A stretch of DNA of 64,000 bases from Lumbricus terrestris (lineage: Eukaryota; Annelida; Clitellata; Crassiclitellata; Lumbricidae): contig OX457036.1 of assembly GCA_949752735.1 (NCBI GenBank), positions 96,589,261 through 96,653,260 on the forward strand, written 5' to 3'. Below are positions 35,701 through 50,700 of this stretch, piece by piece. Below the pieces are notes generated by a model that was not told the origin of the DNA, searched no databases, and saw only the letters and a list, made by a program, of their open reading frames with translations. Made by a program: the position numbers and the translations under genes. Positions within the stretch are counted from its first letter, which is position 1, and the number at the start of each line of letters is the position of its first letter.

Positions 35701-38700
35701 AGTTAAGAATAAAAGAATATAAGTAGTAACATAGATTGAGATCAGTGGATTTAACAAGGGACAACATAAAGCAAATGACTTTTAAGTTTACGTTTAAATA
35801 AGGTGAAGCAGAGGGAATTCTGAATAGATAAGGGTAAGTTGTTCCAGGTCCTAGGACCCGCACTTTTAATTGAAAACAAACGAGTATTAGTTCTAGTGAT
35901 AATCCTTCTATAATTAAGTGAGGATCTCAAGTTATAGGGAACTAAATCAGAGGTTAGAGTAAAGAAATCGGCAAAGGCATGAGGCAAAAGATTATGCATA
36001 TGTTTGAACATAAGTTCAGACGTTTGCATGACTCTTATCTGTTCAATGGTAAGAATTCTTAATTTAGATAAAAGGAGATGTGAATGAGAACGGCGGGATA
36101 GTCCCATAATAATTTTAGCAGCTCTGTTCTGAAGTGTGGTTAGTCTTGCAAGTCGAGAAGAGTAGTTAGAAGCCCAAACAATATTGCAATATGAAAGATA
36201 CGGATGGATAATAGAGTAATATAAGTTAAGTCTATTTCGAGGTGGTAACATATAAGCAATACGGGTCAGGATACCAACACTTTTAGCTATCTTTTTAGAT
36301 ATGTTTTCAATATGGACCTTCCAAGTTAGAAATTGGTCCACATGGACACCCAAGAATTTAGTTGATGTTACTTGGGGTATAATGAAGTTGTCCATAGAAA
36401 TTGTTAATTTTATATCAGGGATAGATTTACGATGCGAGCGAAACAAGATATAGTTGGTTTTACTAAGATTCAAGGAGAGCTTATTAACTCGGAACCAATC
36501 AATTATGGCACCCTTCAAGATTTCTACTCAGAGGCGTTCCCGACTTCAGCGCGGACACTGAATCAGAGTTTCATGCCGAAGCGTATGAGCAATTGTAAGT
36601 GAAGGACCTGCTCAGGGTCCGTACGTGGTGGCTTCAGGTGGATTCGAACTCGCAACCTCCCGGCTCCAAGGTGCCAAACAAGCCCCTATTCCCCCGTGCC
36701 ACACACTTATAGACATTTAGTGAATTGTAAATTTGGTAATCTATCGTTTTGGCATTCTGAATTATTGGCCCGACACCACATTATTATTTTTCATCAATCC
36801 TACTCACTTTTCCATGAATACTTTTTATCGATCCAGCTTTCATTTGGGCTAGAATTCACTGCACTGATCAAGCTTCTATAATAATAATTGTTCTTTAACT
36901 CTTTAATGCCGGAGGTTATAGGATTTCCCATACCATTTACTACCATCTTGGGATTAAAGGGTTACGGATAATCAATGCAAGTTCTATTTAAATACAAATC
37001 GTTTTTCATCAATCCAGCTCAAATGTAGGCAAGAATCTTTTCATCGATCCTATTTAAGCAAAAATTATTTTCATCAATTTGACTTCCATTTAGCAAGAAT
37101 TCTTTTTTTCAAGCCAGCGGCCAATGCTACAACCCATACAATGGCAAATATTTTGGAACACTAAAGCAATAGATTACCCTACACTTTTTTAGGGTATGTG
37201 CTGTTCGATGATATTGTATTGTATCTGACCATTTGTAAGGCGCTTCTTGCAGCAAGAGCTTTTCCGAAGCGCTATAATATATAATCGCTTGCTTTTGCAT
37301 TTATAGATTTTTTCGCCGTGCAGCAAGCGATCCATTGGAGCAGTGCTGAGGGCAAAGGCTGATGTCTGCTTCTCAAGTAGGAATGTGTTAAATGATAATC
37401 AACATTTATTCGATTTCAGTTTAGAAAATGATAATCGATTCTTACTGAACATTCACAAACCAATGATCAAATTCATTTTAAAAATTGTTTAAATTCAGAA
37501 ATTCATTTATTTATTTATTTTGCAAGTTTTATTTTGTGTCTCATCAAGGTAGGCTTCTCAGAAGCGCTCCCGGCCCAACCACAGCTAAATTGGACAGTTT
37601 TGAGATTCTTAGGGTCATTGTGCCCAGGGCAATAGTCACAGTGTAACAGGGAGACCGTTCCAGGTTGTTGGATAGGACCAGCAAGCGAGATTGAACGGCA
37701 CTGTATGATGGCGATAGCGCTCCAACACCAATTTGTAATCAGTTCAATATGCAGAAGTCTGAATGTCAGACACTGCCGACTATGGTGGATAAGTAAGTTT
37801 ACAGACTTTGAGAACGAAATAACATCTGAGAGAGAGATACAGAGACAGATACAGAGTACAACTGATTGTTATAATAGTAAAATAGTAATTACCACTAATA
37901 ATAATTTTAATTATTTGCATCAATTGGTTCTTCTCTTTCGAATGTGCTTTCTCCTTTTGTTCAATAATGTTCTGTCTTGCAGCCTCTCTTCTCTATTCTC
38001 AAATACTCCTTCTTCTTGTGGGGGCCTTGCGCACTGAGAGCGCTTTTAAATGGTTCACCCAACTATAGGCGCTTTACTACCGCTTAAATACAATGCTACT
38101 ACTGCTAATATAATAATAATAGCTGTTATTCTTCAGATTGTTTCAAAGTACCTGAGGGATTATATTTACCTTTGGTGTAAAATTGATTATTTATTATTAG
38201 TAATTAATAATATAATATTAATTAATAATTATAGTAATACCATGTATGAAGACTTGTCATTCCAGAACATCGCCTCTTCCGTAATTTTTCCAATCCCAAG
38301 GGACCATATGTACCTTGAAGGAAAAAATAATAGTAATAATAACAATGATGATGATAACAATTGAGCTTTGATGAATTGTCAATTGTTAAAACTGTGATTT
38401 CTTTGCGTGCTAGAGAGAGCCGGTGGCTTCTGTGGTAATTCATTCGTCGAAGGAGAAGAGGAATGCGACGAGGGACCGCAGGGGTCGGGTCTCACGCGAT
38501 GCTGCACAGATAAATGCACGTTTGTAAAAGATGCTATTTGCAGGTAATAACCTTAAATGATGATTCGCATCGAAATGTCTATAAACATTTGCTTTCATAT
38601 TCTTTTATTAATTTTATTATTATTATTATTAGGTAAATTTGTAATGCCCGCGTAGTCACACCGAAATGTGAATCTAATGTGCAGATAGTCAGCCGACAGA

Positions 38701-41700
38701 GGAAGATGCAGTTAGTGATCCATGTCATTGTGTTTGAAAGCCATGAAGAAGTACCGGTAGTGAGTTTTGAGCCGCTTTTTAAAGGAAGGAAGTGAATTTG
38801 AGCTACAAAGCGAGAGCGGAAGCCAGTTCCATACTCTTGGTGCAGAAGCATTGAATGCACGTGGGCCCATAGTTATTATGATGTAAGTACACCGTGTTTA
38901 ACAAGGTAGTGCGGTGAAATGAGTCAGGTGAGGTGGAAAATTTGTATATAACATGAAATTTCAGCCACTTTGCCGTCTACGTACCAAAAGTTTTTAAGAT
39001 TGGTGGAAATTTGACGAAGTTCTGACAAAAACAATTCTGCACAGTTTTTTTTGAGACACGGTGTATATAATTGGTTATGTACAATTGTACATATGTGAAT
39101 GCTATATATAGGAAGTGCCACTTCGCTGCACCCTTTTAGATCTCTCATCAGCTTGACGACTTTGTTCTCCCCATCAGGATTGCCATGGCTCAATCCTGAT
39201 CATTTGCCTGCATAGGTCCCTTCCTATGGAATGGACTTCACCATCAGTTTACTCCAGTGTCCTCTATGATCATCTTTCTTCATCTTTCTTTCACCTCGAG
39301 TTCTGCGTTTTTGGGTCAAATCAACCAACATGATTGACATGACCGACTCAGATTTACTTGAAATTTGGCACAATTGTTGGGTTAGATGAAACATGTATAA
39401 ATCCAAGAAAAAAAATTTGGGGGGTCAATTACGCTCTGAGATACGGGTCGTCAAACTTTGACCCAAACCGCTTGACGTTCCTTTGAACGTCTGTATCTCA
39501 GCTTGTATGAGAGCTAGAAAGGTGTTCCTGGTGTCATTATTTAGCTCTTTTGGTGACCTATTTGAGTAGATTATTTGAGACTGTTTAAAAGTTTAGCATA
39601 GTGACCATATTTGACAATTTAGCACTTTGACCTTGACCCTTTTGCCATCTTTTTAAAATCTGAAAAAATCACACTTATAGGCGGAAGGGCCTAAAACATC
39701 CTCTGAAAAAATCAGAATGGGATCTGTAATGGTTCTCGCGCTATAATTATTTTGACTATAATTCTGTGCAAATTTCAATATCCAGTCTTCTGAAACTGGA
39801 ATCGCCCTTATGTTGAGCTCGAATTTTGAGTGGAATTATAGAATTATGGAAGCGCTTCAGAAAGGCTCGTGCAGAGAGAAGTGGTTCATGAACGGTCATT
39901 TACAATACAATTGTAATGAAATTCATCTGGGAATTTATATAGTGCCTCCTCGAGAAACTACTCAGAGGTGCTCCTGGTTTCAGCATGCTCAAAAGGAATA
40001 GTTTTAATTTTGGTGAGGATGGACACTAGTAGAACCCTACGGTGTAGACTTAGCTTTAAAGGAAGGTCATTCCAAACCACTTGGCTCATCACAGAGAAGG
40101 CTTGATTCTTCATGGTTGCAGTATTAGCAAATAGAACCAAGAACTCTTTTCATGGAGCATTTTAATTGAGATTACATTTTGGAGATTAATTGACTAAAAG
40201 TATTTTCTTCTGTAGCAGTCCTAATTATTTTAATCAGAACCAGTCCTAATTATGATAATCAGTACCGGACCTAATTATTTTAGCCAGTCCTAATTATGAT
40301 TATTCGTACAGGCCTTAAGTTTTTAAACAGTACAAGACCTAACTATTTTAACCAGTACTGGTCCTAATAATGTTAATCAGTACCAGCCCTAATTATTTTA
40401 ATCTACCAGCTCTAATAATTTTGATATCAGTACCAGCCCTAATTGTTTAATTAGTACTAGTCCTACCCGGTACTTTAAACGCATTTGCTCAGCAAACTTA
40501 AAACTGACGCATTTTCTTATGTGATGTATTTTTGCCTGTCTTTTTCTGCCTCCAGTGACCTGAACCAGGAATGTTGTCTAAACTGTCAGTTTGCGCCAGC
40601 AACAAGGGTCTGCTACTCGCAACAGGATGCTCTGTGTGAGGCGGAATCCAAGTGCAGGTATCGAACTGTTGCCTCATTTTCACAATTGATGTAGTCGCTG
40701 CAGTTATCAACTTCTATAGCACCCGGTCCTTTATGCGTCGGACATCATCCCATGGCGCTTGAAAAAGCAAACGATATTCAGGTGAATTTCAAGATGATCT
40801 ATGAGGATTGGCAACTGTTCATTCTCTGCCTCAGTACCCACTGCATGGAACATCAGGGGGTTATATTAATGGGGAGTGGTTTAGGGTAATGATAAACACT
40901 CTGTCATGAACGGCGCATGGATGCGGATTGCGGAATTGCCCGCCACCCTCAAAAAGTCTGCTCAATCTTCCATTCGGCAGATCTATGTCGTTGGTCAATT
41001 GAGCAGTAGGTTGTTCCATTCAAAAATCTAAGCCAGACTCTGCTTCTGAACATTTCCTTACATTACCCTGTTCAACGTTTAGATGGAGTGAGCTCCAGAC
41101 TGTGGGCCCATAAGTCTTTTCGAAAATTTATGACAGTTAGAATGCATCTGTAGCCCTGTGCACTAAAATACAATCTAGTATTTTTTTAGTGTTATTATGA
41201 GTGTATAACTGTATATGCTGTGGTGTTGCAATTATTTCCTATTCTGTTTTTGTTCAAACTCCAGCGGACAAACGGGCACATGTCCTAAAGCCCCACCGAA
41301 ACCTGATGGGTCAGAGTGCTTGGAAAGGTACGATAGAAATCATTTTTTCTTATAAATTACGCTTTCGAGCAGATGGTCAAGTTTTCTAGTAAAGGATATC
41401 AGGAGAATTGTGTGTTTTGGCAGGAGTTGTGATCCTTGTCAGCTTTTATTTTATAGCAAATTAATGTGGTCTAGGCATTTACGACTTATGATAACTATGT
41501 GCATTCTGGCAAATACTGCTGTATAATGTATACAGTGTATATTTTTAGAATACTTTGGAATTCTGCTGAATATTTCTTGTCCCAAAGTTGTTAGTTAGAT
41601 ATTTGTTTTATGTTGTGTTCAAACGTTTATTATAGCAGCTCATGTCTGATATGAGGTTCCATTCTGAACTTTGACGTGAGTATGTGAGACTGAGAGTAGA

Positions 41701-44700
41701 AAATAGTATGCTTCCTCACCAACAAGAGTGCACTGAAAGTGTCCAGAAAAACATGGCGCCCGACGTTACAGCAGTATGTCAATTGCCCAAATTCACTCAT
41801 ATCTCAAATTACATGATGGAAGTTCTGTACTGGCTCCAATCTAACAAATACAGGGTCGCCTTTGTGATATGGCGATACCAGCTAGGTCTTGCTCCGACTC
41901 ACCTACTTGATTTTTGTTGCCCTGTGTCAGTTACTTGGATTTATCAGTGGGAAGGGTTTTCTCTCAGTGCCGTTTGCTCATGCCGCGATCATGAAAAGTC
42001 GTGCTTTTTCTGTGGGTGACTTGGCGGTACAGAATGGCTCCCTCTTGAGCTGTACCTGTTCCCTAAGTCACTCTCTGACACATTCCATAGGCATGTTAAA
42101 ACTCTTCTTTTTTGGGTGTGTGCTGGAGTCAGGTTCACCTCCGAATAGTTTCACTGAAGAGATGCTGAATAAATACTTTAATAAATAAATAAAATGAATA
42201 AAACATAGTGGATCTCGGAGATCTACGCAAGTGAGACAGTGGTAAATGGTCTCGTCATGTCATTGTTTTTTCAATTCCTAATTATCCAGAGGCAAGTGTC
42301 TGAGCGGTAGCTGCCAGCCATTCTGCGAAACAAATGGCAAAATTTCTTGCAGATGTGACAAAGGTAACGATGGTCCGTTTGGTGGCGGGATGCCATTTCC
42401 ATTGTTTTTTTTCTCTTTAGATCTCTATTTGGAGTTTGCCGTTCGTCATAGTCGTTCGTTTGCCATCTCGTTTCGTTGGCTTTAGTCAGACTATTTAATT
42501 GAGCACTTTATCGTTTGGTTTTGCTTGGATTGTTTATTTCTTATCTTGAGTGAAGACGTAAAATTTACCGTTTGAATAAGAAAATTAATCAATTTGTGTC
42601 TGTGGAAAACGATCTGTGTGACTAACAGTAGGTTGTAAGATATTTGTTGTGGATAGCTTTTTATGTCAAAAAAATTAGCAGAGCATAAAATGATCATTCG
42701 AACTGGTTTTCAGAGATCGATTTCATGTTTTGTGATGCAGACTTGTATGACATGGTGTCTGCCTGTATTGCAACACTTAACTCTGATACAGTTATTCTTT
42801 TTCAGTATATTCTAAATTGGGGCCTGGTACCTGTGGATGCCCAAACACCTGCTCTTATAATTGAGTGTCACAGCTGTATGGCAGATTGGGTCAAAATATG
42901 GGGAACTGCTGATTATCACTTCTTACAGAACTGTAACTCTGTTTTTGATACTTAAAGTAACATGGAAATAGTTGCAGTACTGTGGGAATGTTACTCATCA
43001 GTAAAATTCCAGCTAACTTAGAAGAATTAAAAATGGAAAGAATGCCTGTTGCCATTGAGTGAGAGAATGAATTTCAGGAATGGTGCCTTCCTGTGAAATT
43101 TTTGTTGGAGACTTGACGTCAAGGGTCATAGTGTTGGAATATACAAGCCTTAAAAAATTACATTTCATCCTTCACTGACCAAAGTGTAGTAAATGGTATG
43201 GTAAATATATGCCCTCAGATGGTGAAAGGTTAAACAAGGTATAATTTGTGTTTGTCTGTGGCTGTTAATTATTGCGGAAATTTAGATGAAATCTTGATCT
43301 GCAGATTCGTTCTCAGCAATCTGGTTTGGAGCTGTTCCAGCGACTTTAATGCATTTTCGAATTTTATGTTGGAACAGAATTTATTTTAGAATTTTATCTG
43401 CAAAAGGCTGTTTCGTTTTTTTATGATTTCTCTTCGAGTCTAACTTGGATTGTTTAAAAAATTATAGTTATTCCTATATGAGGATTCTAGCTGTCTGCTG
43501 AGACGTTCCTCCAATTCTCTTATAAACGCTAACCTACTTAAGTTTATGTATATGCCATTTTTTCACTGGAGTGAACTCATTTGGATTTGTACTAAATATA
43601 TTTAGTTCATCACTGTGAATTGCATAAATGGGCTTTGACTTTGACTAGATGAGATTGCCGTAGATCAATTCCTTCATCATTGTTATTTTATCTCGTAAAT
43701 TTTGAGTTATGGTATCTCGTTGCAGCACGTTACCAACTTTATCACTTGTACCGGTTCAACACCACAAGAATTTCTCGTTGATACCTTGTTTAGGAGAACT
43801 TTCTAAATGAAGGCCTTAATTAGATGGCTACTTTGTTGGCATCTTTATTAAACAGTAAATTTGCAGGGACCTTAGTCAAGGATCAGTTTGTAATTACATT
43901 AATTATGTTCTAACTAACCATTTTACTTGGAGAGCAGTCAATTTGTGGGGAGTAAGTGGTCAGTTTGTGTTAAACTTAATTATTAGCCACTTTCCAGGGA
44001 CCTTAATTAATTAATGATTTTTTGTGAAAATCATTTGAAATCCTGCTTATCATATTCGAATGCACTTTGAGTGCTGTTGAGAGTTTGCTTGTCGGCTTGA
44101 TCAGTCTCTTTGTAAAGTATTTTCTATTTCGTATGAGTCTTGGTGCATTGACCATAACTATCCACCATTTTGAGTTTTCCATTTCCCGATGTCATCATGG
44201 CTCTTCTTCTCATCCAATGATTTGCTGAAAGCTGAAAACTATTTGTGGTTCGTAAAGGTTCTTGCCTGGAAAAAACTTCGTTGAGCTATATTGCAAGGGA
44301 GCAGTATCTATTTCAAGTTGTATTTTTATTATATTTATTTTAATTATATTATTATATTGTGTGTATTGTTCTAATAAAATGCTTCTGAGTGCTCTGAGCA
44401 ACCAGCCAAGTTTCCTGTTAGAATCTTTTGCAGAGGGATATGTTTTGTTTTGGGAGAAGTTGTCATGTTTTTTCAGATCTTGTATTTTATTAGTTTCATG
44501 TTATGTTCTCAACAACAGAGGTCATTGTCGCAACAAGGTCTGTCTGTCATTTTGTGAATACAATGGGAAGATTTCGTGCATTTGCGACAAAGGTATCTGC
44601 AACGTACAATGCACGGATAGAAACATCGCTTGTGACATCTTTGGTGTCGATGCTTTCTTGGTGTTGCCAACGTAACCCTCCCTCCCTCCCTGTAGAGACT

Positions 44701-47700
44701 TGTAGAGTAGGCTTATTGAAGAAGAACGTAGCCAACTCCTTATGCTCTTCTTCAATCATTTCGCCTGTGATTTGTGTGTATGCGATCATGTTAATCATGA
44801 TTAGCTTCCTGTTGATTAGACCTTTGCTGTCTCCTGACTTCAAACCATTGTTCCATTTTATCCGTTCCTCTTTTCCCATGAAATGGAATCGGCTTCCACT
44901 CTCTCTTCATAGCTTAAATTCACTTCTTTTCTTCAAAAAGCGACTCAAATTATTTCTCCTTGGCTCTCAAGCATTTGGATATCTAGCTTCATCTTTGTTC
45001 TGATTGCTGACTATCTGCGCCTCAGATTGATATTTCGGTGTGTCCTTGCATGCGTTACAAGTTTAATTATCAAAATAATTATTCATCAAGACTCTGAAAT
45101 GCTTTTGTAGACGAGAATGATTTCTGATCTACAAAGCATATTGTCTTATGAATAACAAGCTACCGTCTGTTGTGCAGTTATGATACTCTGCTTTATTAAC
45201 TAAGTGGCATATCTGCTATTCTAACGAATGTCTTGTGCTTTGACTTTCTGCCGTTTGCTAAGTTGATTAACTGATGACTTTCCATTTAAATAATCAAACA
45301 AATCATGGCACAGATCGCTGAACTTGTTGTGTGTAAATGATTTTTGGATACGAATTTTTTGCCATGCATAGAGGATGGAACTTTTACACAGCTTTGATGG
45401 AACTGTAGTGGCTGCTGTTACTGGTACTTTATTATTCATGAAATTAGCTGAGGGAGTGAGGGTGCTTGAGCACGTTTTCTCAATTTCAAATTATCTTAGG
45501 TCTCATGAACATGACACTAAGACAAACTTTTGTGTCTACTGACTGCAAGAATTTCTTGCGTCTAATATTTTTAATCAAGAAGTAAAAGTTAAGACTGCAG
45601 TTCGGTTGTGCTTGTTTCCAAAATTCAGAAATTTTATTATTTTTCCAAATTGATAAATTACACAAGACCAACCTTGTATGGAATTCGTTCCTCTTGCTGC
45701 TTTGCTTGTCTCCACTTCATCATAATCATTGTCTCTAACATCCTGTACTCTCTATTCCAGTAGTTCCCAACCTTTTTTGAATGTCGTGCCACTTTTTCTA
45801 AGTTGAAGGACATGAGGACCACTTTTTCTTAGTTGATGGACATTAGGGGGCCACAAGGTTAAAATTTAATAATCTAAAGGAACATAAAATTGTTATAATT
45901 GAATGAAAAAAGAATGTTTGATGCGATTTATTAACGTCCAAGTAAAAATAATTTGTAATAGAAAAGAATTATATAATCTATCATGTCCAAATTGTCAATT
46001 TTTACATATATTTTTCTTAATTCATTGAGATGCTGCGGGCCATTTTTGTAGGCCAGTCAGGCCACTTTTGGCCCGCGGGCCACGGGTTGGGAACCGCTGC
46101 TCTATTCTTTGTCTTTCCCGTGCAATCGTGCATGCATTCCTGCAGCTACTTGTCGATATTATGGGCTGTGTGCAGACAAAGTTTGAATGGGGCAGGTCCC
46201 CTCCAGGCATTGCGTGAATTACCAGCATGCCTCGTCCATCCACTTGGAGGGCCGGTAAAATTATGACTTGCATGGTCCTGTTGTGCCTAACAATAAATTC
46301 GTAATAACTGGGTTATTGGCCGTCTGTGAAATTCAACATCATTCCTATTGCTTGGTCTTTTGTTGATTTCCGTATTTTCACAGACTCATCTTCTTGAAAC
46401 TGGTTCTGCTTTTTGGCTTAGTTTTGGTGTGCTGTCATTTGATGCCCTTCATGTTATAAAATGTGATGGTGCTATAGGAAGCAAAATTGGAACTTTCCGT
46501 TACTCCATTACTGTAGTGCTTATGACTTATTTGCTTATTGCATGTACCGTACTCTTTTCCTAGTTTCGCATGACGCTTTGTTGGGTTTGCGCTTATCCTA
46601 TCAGATTGTCTTCATTCCTTTTTGGTTCGTTTTATAGAATTACGTTGTTTGCTTCTGTGTTGTTTTCTTTAATTGTGTTTCCATAGTTAATTTTCTCGTT
46701 GTTACCTTTGCATTGTTCTAATTTGTCTTGCTCCTGATTAGCTTGATACTTTTGTATGGTGTTGCTTTGTACTGTTCAATTTGTATAGCAACTCAAATGG
46801 ACACAAACTTAACAAATAGCTATTGTCCTTACCAACGTATCCTGGATGTAATAGCACTCTGAAGTGGAAACAGCCTTGGGTATGCATTTACAGCTTGCCC
46901 AAGGCTGTTTCCAATTCAGAGCTCTTAACAATTCACAGCTCAGTGATCATACTGAATGCACCATCTTTGAAGTCAGTATGTACCCCTTGCAAGTGTGTAT
47001 GTACGATTCATAATCCTATGCTGTTGTCCAGGGTGCATCTCTGAACTTTCTAAGGAGGGCATTAGTACGTTGTATTTGCCACAAGTCATAACTGTAATAA
47101 CCTTGGGAAGTTTAGCAAGTAATGTACTTATGTCGCAGATTCTGGCTTCTAATCTGATGTAGAGCAAACTAAACCAAACTTGTGATTAACCAAAGTATTA
47201 TGTGGAATTCGTAAATGCATCGTGCTGCTATTACCGTTCCAAGCCTCACTTGTCTATTGACTTTTAATGAACTCATTAAAGTCATTTAATCATATAATCA
47301 TTAAATTAATTAATTAATTATAATTTTAATTGCTCATGTCACTTGATTCATCATTGCTGAATAATTTTCACTTACTTGATTGTTTCTTACTTCATTTGCT
47401 TAACTTTTTGCTTGCAGTTCACTCATCTTTATTTCACTCAGTAGGCTCCTGTGCAATATGTAACATATGTGATGTGATAATTCCCAATTTCAATCTGCTT
47501 AATGGCTGTTTGATAACATGATGTTGTTTGTTGCAATTGCAATAGATTGTTGTTTGTTGCAATTACAATAGATTGTTGTTAAAAAAATCTGCTACTATCA
47601 GTAGGACTAGCTTTTTTACCATTTGAATCAATATAATCAAAACGTACAGTGTAATGCAAGTGAGCTTGTAAGATGCTTACGTACTACTTGATCTCATTTG

Positions 47701-50700
47701 TTGAAAGTACCATCTATGAAGTGCTCTACTTTGTATTTCCCCGAAACCTTGCATGATCAGTTACATCATGTTGTTTGATGCAATGGTTCTAGTTGAGACA
47801 TCGTGCAAATGGTGCTGTAAAGACAATGCTACAAGCGATTGTAATCCGTACACTGCTGGCAATACTTCTGTCTCCAGTTTCGATCTTCCTGACGGCATGC
47901 CCTGCATACAGGGATTCTGCGATAAGGTCAGACTTTTGCACATAGACCATTAAATGATTTACAGGGTATAGATGTTGTTCAGCCTTAGAACTTGGATCAT
48001 TTGTTGATGAATTATTTTTATCACCATTTGTTGATAAATTATTTTTATCACCAAAAATGAAAACAAATCCTGTTCTTTGGATGAACTTTTTGTTCAGTTT
48101 GTCTTGGCAAGAGCTAGGTTTTACTTAAGTATAGACTCTTAATTCATGAAAAAAAATTAAAAGTTGGAGAAAAAAGTGAAATCAGAGAAAAATGACGAGA
48201 TATCGGCCAATAATTGTTGAAACTGACTCAAATTTGTTTCTCGTCTTGAGTAAGGACTACATTTGGTAAGATACAAGGTTAATAGATGTAAGATAATTAA
48301 AGGCGATTTAAGTTAAAAAGATGAAATTCACAAATAATTCTGTGAATTTAAGGATTCTATGGTTTCAAAATGGACTTGACACACCACTTGGTTTGCCTGC
48401 TGTGGTCTGAGTGAAAAGTCTGAGAGCCTTTTTTCATCTTGTCCTGGTCATGATCCATTGGGTTTCATAAAAGTTTATTCATCAATAATAATACTAATGG
48501 TGAAAAGTATAATAATAAAAGAGAATAAGAATAAGTGAGTAAATAACTAATAATAGATCTATTCAGTGAACTTCAACCTATCACTTCCAATTCTGCTGTT
48601 TGACTACAGTTTCACTTGACATTATTGCATCATTAATAATAAACAGTTTCGATCAATCTGAAATGAATTTAAAAAACAATCAATTGACACCTTTGGCTCT
48701 ATTGTAGCGGCACTATTGATGTCATTGGATTAGATAACAATTATTATTTGTAGCCTTAAACAATGTTATTGCTGTGTTGGTTTTAGGGAACTTGTCAGAA
48801 GCAGGTTCATGACATGATACAACGACTCTGGGATATCATCGAAAATATAACGGTAGACAAATTAGGTGAGGGATTTCTTTGCATCTGATTTGCTGGATGT
48901 TATGCTTTTGTATCCGATTTCAATCAGAGATTGTGTGGAAAGTTCTCTGGTTTGACTGTGAATTCATTATGCATTTTAATCTCGAGACTACATAATTATT
49001 ACGGAAAATTACTAGTAATTATATGCTAGTTATATACCAGTACAAGGGGCATCTGTAGTTAAAAGAACAGCTGAAATTTGATTTAATATGTCGAAATACT
49101 GCTGGTTGGATGGGGAGCACCTCTGAGTAGACTTCTTAAAGGGGCACTACATAAATTCTTGAAATGAATGAATGAAATACAACTGAGATTTGTTATGTTG
49201 CGGTGAGTTTTTTGCGGTTTAACCAGTGTTGTTGAAAGTATTGGACAAATGTACTTAAGTAAAAGTAAAAGTAAAATGGGTTTTAATTACTTAAGTAAAA
49301 ATAAAAGTACTCAGCACAAATTTTACTTAAGTAAAGTAAAAAGTATCCCTCCAAAATAATACTTTTAAAGTAAAAAGTAAAGTACCGAGCCTTTCTATTA
49401 CTCAATGCACTATTAACCTTCAAAAATATTAAATTCTCGAAATGGTTATCATTGAGTCTAGCACGCATGCTTCTGATTCATTGTTAGCACAATGCACAGC
49501 TGAAGAGTCGTGCTGCAGAAATGACAGTGCATCCAGCGTGCACCACTCATCGAAAATCTATTTTTAGGCATGCAAATTTAAATCAGCTGTTTTAGCTTAG
49601 CGTAACGAAATGTCAATATTAATAGCGCACTGAAGTAACGGACATTGTAACGAGCGTAACATAAATTGTAACGAAGTAAAAGTACTGAAACATGAGTAAA
49701 ATTTTACTTCGTTGAAAGTAAAAGTATTTCGGCTTCTTGATGCTTCGTTACATGTGAGAGTATTCAAACTTTTACTTAAGTACAGTAACGCGTTACTTTT
49801 ACTTCGTTACTGTACAACACTGGGTTTAACGACAACATTCTGTCATAACTCTGTCATAACAAAAGTGATTAATAGTGTCACCCTCCTTCTTTGTCCAGGC
49901 CTGACACTGGCACTGCCAAAGTGCCAACAGTGGTGGAGTTAGTGTGGTAGGATACAACTTAAATTTGCTATAAACAAAACTGAAATTTGTGATAATTTAG
50001 ACTTAATATGGTCAGATAAAACTCAAATTTGATATAGTACAGTACAATTGAAGTTTTATATGTGACACATGCGTTCAAAATCCGGTGTTTGACGTTTTTG
50101 ACTTTTTTATTCAGTCATATTCTACAGATATTCGGCTTCAAAATACTTTTTACAGAATGGAAATATCTTTTTTCTAACTGAAGATAATTGAAGTTATATT
50201 CGTTCGATTGTGTAACTTGCAGAATCATAATAAGGGAGAAAATCGATCTCAAAGTTTCAGAACATTCGTGTCGTAAAAGTCCTTAGTAACCATTGATTGA
50301 TTATTCTGCAATTTTGCTGGCAAATAAATGGGCATATTATGTATCAAATACATCAAACGGCATCAAAATCTAGCTATTATTATCCAAACTGCGACTGAAT
50401 TACAGGCAAGCTTGCTGAATTCGTTCGATTCTGTAAGACAATGAATGAATCAATGAATAGGCCTAGCATAGAAGTAAACGCTTCCAAGAGTAAACGGCCA
50501 GAAATGGCGTATCGAACCCTAGGCCTATGAGTGTTATATTTCAAACACACAATCAACCAGGCATTACACGATGTTGACCTTTGCTGGACCCATCTATAAT
50601 CTAATTAAATGTAAACATTTTGCGTCCGATAAAGCAGCGTCTTACGAGCAGGCTTATTGCCCAAGCTCTCGGCTACCTCAAAGAAATATTTACCTAACAG

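Noticed and set aside
38050..38443. Small ORFs rich in Asn, Asp, Tyr
   Set aside because: Low-complexity AT repeats without conserved features.
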